64,000 nt of DNA from Ignavibacteria bacterium (GTDB taxonomy: Bacteria; Bacteroidota; Ignavibacteria; Kapaibacteriales; UBA961), in NCBI GenBank assembly GCA_016720145.1, contig JADJXV010000002.1, forward strand, positions 248,001 to 312,000, written 5' to 3'. The notes beneath the pieces are model-generated. The model ran no database searches. It was not told where the DNA came from and saw only the letters and a program-made list of their open reading frames with translations. The translations under genes and the position numbers were made by a program. Of this stretch, positions 8,741 to 15,719 are shown piece by piece (position 1 is the first letter of the stretch; every line of letters begins with the position of its first letter).

Positions 8741-9052
8741 ATGTATTATATTTACATTATATCAAACAGAAGTTTATCCCCGCTTTATGTTGGTGTTACG
8801 AGTAATTTAGAAAAAAGGATTTGGGAACATAAAAATAAAATCCATGTTGAATCATACTCAGCTATCTATAATTTAAACAAGCTGTTATATTGGGAGCAAA
8901 CAGAAAATATAACGTCTGCTATAGCTCGGGAAAAGCAGTTAAAAAATTGGCATAAGGAGTGGAAATTAAATCTCATTAAGACAAAAAATCCTCATTTTGC
9001 CGATTTGTCTATTTTTACTGCTTACGCATATCCTGAATCTGGAACAGGTTAA
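8741..9052 (+). CDS. GIY-YIG nuclease family protein embedded in palindromic repeats
   Basis: A 103-residue protein with the single-domain GIY-YIG fold seen in many small bacterial proteins (UPF0213/YhbQ-like): YYIYII followed by YVGVT (the two halves of the GIY-YIG motif), then LEKRIWEHK with the catalytic Arg, and a late AREKQLKNW region. Such nucleases use one metal ion to cut DNA; the cellular role of free-standing members is poorly known. The last seven codons overlap a degenerate copy of the surrounding palindromic repeat (9030-9050), so its 3' end has been shaped by the repeat. A single gene with no operon partner. Confidence 0.85.
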   Translation: MYYIYIISNRSLSPLYVGVTSNLEKRIWEHKNKIHVESYSAIYNLNKLLYWEQTENITSAIAREKQLKNWHKEWKLNLIKTKNPHFADLSIFTAYAYPESGTG

Positions 9053-9078
9053 AAATATCGTCCTCAATACTTAGTTCA

Positions 9079-9270
9079 GCATGACCGTACAGCCACGGAG
9101 ATCCTGAAACAAGTTCAGGATGACAAGTCTATAAACTACTGTAAGTAACGGCATGACTGTGAAGCCACGGAGATCCTGAAACAAGTTCAGGATGACAAGT
9201 CTATAAACTACTGTACGTAACAGCATGACCGTGAAGCCACGGAGATCCTGAAACAAGTTCAGGATGACAA
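9079..9270 (-). repeat. Three-copy inverted array of the palindromic repeat (72-base period)
   Basis: Three near-identical units begin at about 9079, 9151 and 9223. Each contains CCACGGAGATCCTGAAAC then AAGTTCAGGATGACAAG, the reverse complement of the core repeated at 8211-8531. The two arrays therefore face each other across the GIY-YIG gene. The unit flanks differ from those of the first array, so the two arrays expanded separately. Confidence 0.9.
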
Positions 9271-9325
9271 GAATCAACAACAATTACAACAATTTACAAG
9301 TATTATCTATTATTAGAAAGAACAC

Positions 9326-10666
9326 ATGCAAAGCATATTTACACTTTTTTTCCTTTTCGCTTTTGTTACCGCTACCACCCTTCTCGGCGGCACACTCGGT
9401 ACAGCCCGAGATATAAAAGGACACACCGGCTATGTATATACTGCACAATGGAGCCCTGACGGCTCAAAAGTTCTCACTGCTAGCGCTGATGAGTCTGCCA
9501 TTGTTTGGTCTTCGTGGACAGGCGCGAAACTCTTTACATTATCAGGACATACACACATTGTTTATTCTGCACAGTGGAGCCCCGACGGGTCAAAAATTGC
9601 AACCTGTAGTGCAGATAATACCGTTCGATTGTGGTTCACCGCTACTGGTGTTAAGCTCCATACCTTAGCCGGACATATTGATATTGTCACCGATGTGCAG
9701 TGGAGTCCGGACGGAACAAAGCTCGCCTCCTCAAGTAAGGACAAGTCGGCAATTATATGGTCGGCAAGCGGCACTAATTTACTGTCTTTAAAGGGACATA
9801 ACGACGAAGTAACAGCAGTACGATGGAGCCCGGACGGATTGAAAGTAGTCACGGCGAGCTATGATGGTACTGCCAAAATTTGGGATGCAACAAACGGCAT
9901 GCTACTCTTTTCACTCAGCGGACACACCGATCAGGTGCCGTCGGTACGTTGGAGTCCGGACGGTACGAAAATTCTAACCGGAAGTTTAGATAATACAGCT
10001 ATAATCTGGTCAGCTACGACAGGCGCTAAATTATTTACTTTACAAGGTCATACTGACTATGTCAATGCCGCACGGTGGAGTCCGGACGGCTCGAAAATTG
10101 CCACTGCGAGTCTCGACAAAACGGCGATGATATGGACAGCCGCTTCCGGCACTAAGATCATGACACTTATTGGTCATACTGATGAATTAGTCGATATTAG
10201 TTGGAGTCCGGACGGCAGCAAAGTTGCTACAGCAAGCTTGGACAAAACAGCAAGAGTATGGTCGGTATCCACAGGTACAATGCTCGGTACATTTACCGGA
10301 CACACCGAAGCAGTGAATACTGTACGCTGGAACTGGGATGGTACGCAAGTATTATCCGCAAGTCAGGACAGCACCGCCAGAATTTGGTTATCAGCCGATC
10401 CAAGCGCAGTACAAGAACAAACAAACCAACCACTTACACCATTCTCAATTTCTCCGAATCCTGCAAATAATAGCTTCACGGCGAGCTTCGAGCGGGCAAG
10501 TATCCTTCCAACCGAACTCAACATCAGCAACCTACTCGGGCAGACTGTGGCGACGAGTAGTATTCCAAGCGGAGTGAGTGAGTGGCGTGTGATGACGGAT
10601 GGTTTGCCGACCGGGATGTATGTGGTGCGGTGCGGGGCGTGGGTACGGTCATTGGTGGTGTATTAG
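9326..10666 (+). CDS. Secreted WD40-repeat protein with T9SS sorting domain
   Basis: A 446-residue protein with an N-terminal signal peptide (about 20 residues) followed by eight consecutive WD40 repeats (residues about 31-355). Each starts with a GH dipeptide, contains WSPDG (WNWDG in the last) and ends in a W motif such as AIIW or ARVW. The C-terminal 75 or so residues carry SISPNPANNSF, a beta-rich stretch with LLGQTV and LPTGMYVVR, the type A T9SS sorting domain. It should be exported and attached to, or released from, the cell surface. The propeller is probably a binding scaffold; no enzyme motif is visible. It sits between the Mla ATPase and MCE genes. Confidence 0.88.
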   Translation: MQSIFTLFFLFAFVTATTLLGGTLGTARDIKGHTGYVYTAQWSPDGSKVLTASADESAIVWSSWTGAKLFTLSGHTHIVYSAQWSPDGSKIATCSADNTVRLWFTATGVKLHTLAGHIDIVTDVQWSPDGTKLASSSKDKSAIIWSASGTNLLSLKGHNDEVTAVRWSPDGLKVVTASYDGTAKIWDATNGMLLFSLSGHTDQVPSVRWSPDGTKILTGSLDNTAIIWSATTGAKLFTLQGHTDYVNAARWSPDGSKIATASLDKTAMIWTAASGTKIMTLIGHTDELVDISWSPDGSKVATASLDKTARVWSVSTGTMLGTFTGHTEAVNTVRWNWDGTQVLSASQDSTARIWLSADPSAVQEQTNQPLTPFSISPNPANNSFTASFERASILPTELNISNLLGQTVATSSIPSGVSEWRVMTDGLPTGMYVVRCGAWVRSLVVY

Positions 10667-10710
10667 AAATATATTGAGTGAGCCTGCGCTTTAGTTTTAA
10701 ATGTCAACAC

Positions 10711-10742
10711 CACCTGACAGGTTTTCTTGAACCTGTCAGGTG
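10711..10742. terminator. Perfect 13-base hairpin between the WD40 and MCE genes
   Basis: CACCTGACAGGTT (10711-10723) and AACCTGTCAGGTG (10730-10742) form a perfect stem with loop TTCTTG, 44 bases after the WD40 stop. There is no T-run after it on either strand, so it is a weak terminator candidate or, as likely, a dispersed palindrome; similar ACCTGACAGGT palindromes recur in Bacteroidota genomes. Confidence 0.45.
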
Positions 10743-10851
10743 TAGCAGATGTGAAAGTACTTTATAGCATCAAATTACAGTAATTTAGAAGTAAATTTCA
10801 GCAGAATAATTTAGAAAAACAATCTCTCTTTCAGTATTTTGTGAGGTAAGT

Positions 10852-11823
10852 ATGTCTGTCTCTTCACGACGCCGGTCGAGTCCGTTTTTAATCGGCGTGT
10901 TTGTTTTGGTGGGATTTGCAATTGTCGCCGGTGGAATTCTGTGGCTCGGCGCGTCGAAATTTTTCGGTGAATACCGCATGTTTGTGACGTACTTTGACAC
11001 TTCGGTTTCGGGTGTAGAGCAAGGCCAACCGGTGAAATACCAAGGTGTTCCGATTGGCAATGTCCATTCTGTCAAGCTCGCTCCCGACGGTAAATTAATC
11101 GAAATTGCCATGCAAATTGACCGGAATATGAAGATCGACGACGATCTCCGTGTGCGAATCGAAATGGCGAGTCTTGCCGGCGGGAAATTCCTGCAACTCT
11201 ATTATCCTGATGATGCTAACAGTTATTCATCGGTGATGAGAATGAGCTTTGCTCCTCCGTATCCGATTATTCATTCCACACCGTCAACTCTAGATGCGAT
11301 GAAGCTGTCACTCGATGAATTTATCGCCAATTTACTCGAAATTGATACCAAAAATATTTCTCTAGAATCGGTGCGCTTCCTTCATAATGCTGCCGATATT
11401 CTTGGAGATCCGCGCCTGAAAACGATGGTCAAAGATATCGATGAAGCAAGTATTTCTGTTGGTTCTCTTGCACAAAAAGCTAATGAATCGAATATTATTG
11501 AAAATTTCACCGTGGTCAGTGAGAATCTTATACAAACTACCGATAAATTTCAATCGGCAGCCGAAAGTCTCAATACTCAAATTCAACAGCTCCAGCTTCA
11601 AACCCGTGCAGATAAAGCGTATGCGCGGTATGATACCGTGATGCAGCAAGCGGAATTTGCAATTGGGAGCATTGGGACGAGTTCGCAAAAAACGCTGTTT
11701 ACGCTGCAGCAGACCATCGAAGAACTCGGTGCTACAAACAAACAACTCAAGAAATTTATACGTTCGGTAAATGATAATGCTTCGCAAACATTGCTGAGCG
11801 AACCTCCTCCGAAAGAAAAATAA
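10852..11823 (+). CDS. mlaD: MCE/MlaD family lipid-binding protein
   Basis: A 323-residue protein. A single transmembrane segment near the N-terminus (about residues 12-34) anchors it in the inner membrane. The MCE domain follows (about 40-120), with the usual FVTYFDTSVSGVEQGQPVKYQGVPIG and VRIEMASLAGGKFLQLY. The rest is mostly helical coiled coil, as in long MlaD-like proteins. It would hold lipid in the periplasm and pass it to or from the MlaE/MlaF transporter. The lipoprotein gene starting at 11846 is 22 bases downstream and probably cotranscribed. Confidence 0.92.
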   Translation: MSVSSRRRSSPFLIGVFVLVGFAIVAGGILWLGASKFFGEYRMFVTYFDTSVSGVEQGQPVKYQGVPIGNVHSVKLAPDGKLIEIAMQIDRNMKIDDDLRVRIEMASLAGGKFLQLYYPDDANSYSSVMRMSFAPPYPIIHSTPSTLDAMKLSLDEFIANLLEIDTKNISLESVRFLHNAADILGDPRLKTMVKDIDEASISVGSLAQKANESNIIENFTVVSENLIQTTDKFQSAAESLNTQIQQLQLQTRADKAYARYDTVMQQAEFAIGSIGTSSQKTLFTLQQTIEELGATNKQLKKFIRSVNDNASQTLLSEPPPKEK

Positions 11824-11845
11824 TCTTTACAATGCTTATAACACT

Positions 11846-12469
11846 ATGAATAAATACATCTTATTTTGTTTCTGCTGTTTACTCGCTTCCTGTATTTCAC
11901 TCAAAACGGAATATCAAAAAACGAGTTATTATCGGCTCACTCAGCAGCCGACGGTGATCAAGAAAATCGAACCTCTCCCTGGTACTTTGCTGATACGTTC
12001 TGTAAATGTCGATGGTGAGTTTGACACCGACAAGCTCATGCAAATGAACGGAGAGAATGAATTACAGCCATATAATTATCACCGCTGGGCAAGTGATCTT
12101 TCCGAACTCGCCACAAATTTTATCGTCAATCGATTCTCGGAATATCATACATTTACGGGCGGAGTAGTGAGTACTGCATCAGTGAGTACACCGACGTATA
12201 TTTTGGAGAGCAGAATCTCAGAACTTGTCGCGCGGAACAGCGAATCGCTGAGCAGAGATTCGAATACTGTACATCTGACGATGACGGTGTCACTTCTGAG
12301 ATTTAACTTGCAGAAAGCTGATAAGGCACTTGTTTTTCAGAAGTCTTACTCAATCTCCAAAACACGTTCAACGAATGCTGTGACTACTATTCCACCTGCT
12401 GTAAGCATTGCATTCTCATCGCTTTGTGATGAATTACTTGTGGATATTCAGCATGCGATTTCACATTAA
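11846..12469 (+). CDS. ABC-type transport auxiliary lipoprotein (PqiC-like)
   Basis: A 207-residue lipoprotein with a signal ending in a lipobox LASC (Cys16). The body resembles the PqiC/DUF330-type auxiliary component of MCE transporters: a YYRL start to the mature region, LLIRSVNVDGEFDTDKLMQMNG, then YHRWASDLSELATNF, a region typically involving a paired strand and a conserved Trp. It follows the MCE gene by 22 bases, which supports this call. It is probably an outer-membrane lipoprotein linking the MCE protein to the outer membrane. Confidence 0.8.
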   Translation: MNKYILFCFCCLLASCISLKTEYQKTSYYRLTQQPTVIKKIEPLPGTLLIRSVNVDGEFDTDKLMQMNGENELQPYNYHRWASDLSELATNFIVNRFSEYHTFTGGVVSTASVSTPTYILESRISELVARNSESLSRDSNTVHLTMTVSLLRFNLQKADKALVFQKSYSISKTRSTNAVTTIPPAVSIAFSSLCDELLVDIQHAISH

Positions 12470-12535
12470 TTTTAAGGTAACTTGTCACTTGTATGATAAT
12501 CGCAATGATTTTTTAATATCATCCCAGAGTTCTTT

Positions 12536-14293
12536 ATGATACGTTTATACTCCTTACTCATATTCCTACTATTGATAAGTATTTCCACTCATTCTCTTGC
12601 TCAAATACCCAAGGTGATGAGTTTTCAGGGAATTCTGACTAATCCGGATGGCACACCTCTTACCGACGGTACGTATTCTCTTGGATTTGCTCTCTATACA
12701 CAAGAGACCGGCGGAACAGCTATCTGGACTGAATCACAAAATATAGCTGTGACAAAATCATTATTTAATGTGACTCTTGGAAGTAATGTTCCCCTAAACT
12801 TACCATTTGATAAGCAATACTGGCTTGGCGTAAAAATAGTAAGTACAGGTATTGAGATGGCACAACGAATTCGTCTTACCACTTCTCCATATTCATTTCA
12901 GACTCAATCAATTGCAGATGGCAGTATTACCATTTCGAAGATCAAGCCGGACGGTTCGGCCAACGGCCAAGTCCTTACATCCAATGGTACTACCGTCGAA
13001 TGGCGAACTCCGACTTTAGGTGGAAACAATGGCGATATTACCGCAGTCTTGGCAGGTGCGGGACTGGGCGGAGGAGGTTCGGTAGGTGATGTCGCACTCT
13101 TCATTCGACCCAAAGGAGTGACGAATGATTTGATTGACGATGGAGCGATTTCTACTATCAAGATTCAGGATGGAGCAATTACTCCGGCGAAATTTGCAGC
13201 AGGAACGGTATTTAATCCTACAGGCGCCGCAGGTGGTGAGTTAACAGGGAGTTACCCCAATCCTCGCATTGCAGGTAATTCTATCAAAGACACAAATATT
13301 CAGAATAATTCTATCTCAACTGCGAAAATCCTCGACGGCGCAGTGACAGCTAGCAAAATACCTGACGGAACGATAAATTCTGCTAAAATCCAAGACTTAA
13401 CTATTCAAAATGCAGATATTGTCAACTCCACATTAACTCTTTCAAAGATAAGCCCACTTACTGCAAGTACAGGTCAAGTCATTGTTTATAATGGCAATAG
13501 CGTTGTCTGGGGTAATCCTACCGCATCCAAACTTCTACTTCCCTATTCTGATAGCACCACTTCCTCCCTTCCAACTATTTCACTGAAGAATAATGGTTCA
13601 GGTACTGCCGGTGAATTCATCGTCAGCGGTGCTGCTAATACTGCTCCTGCTATCAGTGGTATTAATTCAGCAGGCGGTCGAGCAGGAATATTTCAAGTAG
13701 TAAATACTAATAATTCAAGTGTAGCATTAGAAGTACGTACCAATGGCAGTGGCTCTTCGCTTTATACAAGTACGACAGGATCAGGCGAGGCAATTTTTGC
13801 GTATTCGACCGGTATTGGTCGTGGGGGATTATTCCAAATTACGAATACCGGTAATTCATCAGAAGTAATACGCGCTATTACCAATGGTTCGGGAGATGCG
13901 CTATCTGCTCAATCTGTCAATGGTTACGGCGTGAAAGCTGTTTCAACCGGTGGAGTAGGAGCAGGTTATTTCGAATTGAGCAACGCAAGTTCTCCTACCA
14001 ATAGTTCAGCGCTTGATGCACGCACCAACGGAGCAGGCTGGGCTGCCTTTTTACGAGGAACAGGCGCGCAAAGTATGGGCCTTTTTGTAAGCGCAGCCGC
14101 AGCATATCCGGGGTTACAAGTAGCAGGCGGAACAAAAAGCGCAGTCGTCAATACTTCAGACGGAGCGCGAGCACTCTACTGCGAGGAGGCAACAGAGGTC
14201 TGGTTCACGGAGTATGGTTTTGGGAAAATTGAAGGTACCATGGCAATGATTCCCTTTGAAACAAAATTCACAGGAAACAGTCAATGTGGATGA
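12536..14293 (+). CDS. Secreted fibre-like repeat protein (C-terminus frameshifted)
   Basis: A 585-residue open frame with a Sec signal peptide (cleavage near HSLAQ). An N-terminal domain (about 25-125) contains QGILTNPDGTPLTDGTYS and is followed by repeated short units of the type DGAI-x-x-x-KI and a GELTGSYPNPRIA segment, as in trimeric or phage-tail-fibre-like surface proteins. A later part repeats NNSS-AL-TNG motifs. The frame stops soon after an apparent extra G at 14273-14274; removing it would join KFT to ETVNVDEPYHVF in the +1 frame. The intact ancestor would have run to 14505. It may be adhesive; no function is shown. Confidence 0.7.
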   Translation: MIRLYSLLIFLLLISISTHSLAQIPKVMSFQGILTNPDGTPLTDGTYSLGFALYTQETGGTAIWTESQNIAVTKSLFNVTLGSNVPLNLPFDKQYWLGVKIVSTGIEMAQRIRLTTSPYSFQTQSIADGSITISKIKPDGSANGQVLTSNGTTVEWRTPTLGGNNGDITAVLAGAGLGGGGSVGDVALFIRPKGVTNDLIDDGAISTIKIQDGAITPAKFAAGTVFNPTGAAGGELTGSYPNPRIAGNSIKDTNIQNNSISTAKILDGAVTASKIPDGTINSAKIQDLTIQNADIVNSTLTLSKISPLTASTGQVIVYNGNSVVWGNPTASKLLLPYSDSTTSSLPTISLKNNGSGTAGEFIVSGAANTAPAISGINSAGGRAGIFQVVNTNNSSVALEVRTNGSGSSLYTSTTGSGEAIFAYSTGIGRGGLFQITNTGNSSEVIRAITNGSGDALSAQSVNGYGVKAVSTGGVGAGYFELSNASSPTNSSALDARTNGAGWAAFLRGTGAQSMGLFVSAAAAYPGLQVAGGTKSAVVNTSDGARALYCEEATEVWFTEYGFGKIEGTMAMIPFETKFTGNSQCG

Positions 14294-14505
14294 ACCATAT
14301 CATGTATTCCTTCAATCCTATGGAGATACCGAACTTTTTGTAGCCAAGCGTACTGCCGGTGGATTCGAAGTGCGAGTACGTGGAACTGAAATGGCAAACA
14401 CCGAATTTTCCTACCGAATTGTCGCCAAACGAAAAGGATTCGAATCTCCGCCTCGAGCGTGCGCCGTGGGCAGATGATGATAAGAATATACAATTAAAGA
14501 AGTAA
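14274..14505 (+). pseudogene. Displaced C-terminal part of the fibre-like protein
   Basis: Downstream of the frameshift, the +1 frame encodes TVNVDEPYHVFLQSYGDTEL and more, a plausible C-terminal domain of the preceding gene. A second shift near 14439-14446 is needed to reach a NLRLERAPWADDD ending and the TAA at 14505. Both shifts move the frame in the same direction. This is a broken gene end, or two base-call errors. Confidence 0.6.
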
Positions 14506-14691
14506 CGTTACTGCGTAATTTATCATTTCAAACAATATAGACATTTCTTTACTAATAAAATTCACGTGTTTATGTAGAATTGAAGTTAGAATTTTGATAC
14601 TAGAAGAACTTAATTTGTGTGTTACAACATGTTCTTTGTATTTCCGTTACCTCGTTCGAATTTATTTTGTTTCATTTTATAATATAATTCT

Positions 14692-15639
14692 ATGTCTCAA
14701 CAAAAAACTATCGTTGTTTTCGGAGCTACCGGCGCGCAGGGCGGCGGACTTGTTCGTGCAATTCTTGCTGATCCGGCGGGAGGATTCAGCGTTCGTGCTG
14801 TAACCCGTGACCTTACTTCAGATAAATCTAAAGCACTTGCTGCCATGGGAGCTGAAGTAGTCGTCGCTGATATAGATGATGCCGCGAGTGTGCGCAAGGC
14901 GCTTGAAGGCGCATACGGCGCATTTTTCGTCACTTTTTTCTGGGCACATTTCTCTCCTGATAAAGAATCAGCCGAGGTGAAAATATTCGCAGATGCGGCA
15001 AAGGATGCCGGAATTCAACATGCTATCTGGTCAACTCTTGAAGATACCCGTGACTGGTATGCGTTAGATGACGACAGAATGCCAACTCTCCACGGCAAAT
15101 ACAAAGTTCCTCATTTTGACGGTAAAGGTCAATCAAATCATTATTTTACTGATGCAGGCGTGCCGACTACTTTCCTACTTGCTTCATTTTATTGGGATAA
15201 CTTTATCTATTTTGGACTCGGTCCAAAACGTGGTGAAGATGGGAAATTGACCCTCACTATGCCGATGGGCGATAAACAGCTTTCCGGTATTGGAGCCGAA
15301 GATATTGGTAAATGTGCGTATGGAATTTTCAAAAAAGGTTCGGCATTGATCGGTAAATCGGTGGGTGTAGCGGGTGAGAATATTACACTCGCTAATATGT
15401 GTGCTCTCATGTCGAAAGCATTAGGTGAAGAAGTGACATACAATGCAATCTCACCGGCAGTCTTCCGAAGTTTTGGTTTCCCGGGTGCCGATGACTTAGG
15501 GAATATGTTTCAGTTCTATGATGAACAATCAGATTACCTGCTTGGTGTGCGTAATCCTATACTTTCCAAAGAACTTAATCCTTCATTGCAAAATTTCAGC
15601 CAATGGCTCGCTGATAATGCAAAGCGAATTCCGCTATAA
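14692..15639 (+). CDS. NmrA/HSCARG-like NAD(P)-binding protein
   Basis: A 315-residue atypical SDR of the NmrA group. The N-terminus has the nucleotide-binding motif FGATGAQGGG (residues 9-18) with the typical VRAVTRD after the second strand. The Tyr-x3-Lys active site is replaced by a HGKYKVPHFDGKGQ region as in HSCARG-like redox sensors. It may sense NADPH or act as a quinone/NAD(P)H reductase; the substrate is unknown. It is a single gene ended by the hairpin at 15672-15699. Confidence 0.85.
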   Translation: MSQQKTIVVFGATGAQGGGLVRAILADPAGGFSVRAVTRDLTSDKSKALAAMGAEVVVADIDDAASVRKALEGAYGAFFVTFFWAHFSPDKESAEVKIFADAAKDAGIQHAIWSTLEDTRDWYALDDDRMPTLHGKYKVPHFDGKGQSNHYFTDAGVPTTFLLASFYWDNFIYFGLGPKRGEDGKLTLTMPMGDKQLSGIGAEDIGKCAYGIFKKGSALIGKSVGVAGENITLANMCALMSKALGEEVTYNAISPAVFRSFGFPGADDLGNMFQFYDEQSDYLLGVRNPILSKELNPSLQNFSQWLADNAKRIPL

Positions 15640-15671
15640 TTGGATACAATTTTCGCTTATCGATTCAATAA

Positions 15672-15699
15672 AAAAGCCCTTTCGATTGAAAGGGCTTTT
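15672..15699. terminator. Bidirectional rho-independent terminator
   Basis: AAAAGCCCTTTC (15672-15683) pairs with GAAAGGGCTTTT (15688-15699) around a GATT loop, with T-rich ends on both strands. It lies between the convergent NmrA-like gene and the minus-strand lipoprotein gene, and can serve both. Confidence 0.9.
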
Positions 15700-15719
15700 G
15701 TTTTTGATATCTTCGCGTT

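Noticed and set aside
8211..9270. CRISPR array
   Set aside because: The units are 66-72 bases with near-identical 'spacers', the conserved part is palindromic and copies are inverted around a gene; no cas gene is near.
9071..9283. 70-residue open frame with repeated ILNLFQDL
   Set aside because: Again a translated repeat array, not a gene.
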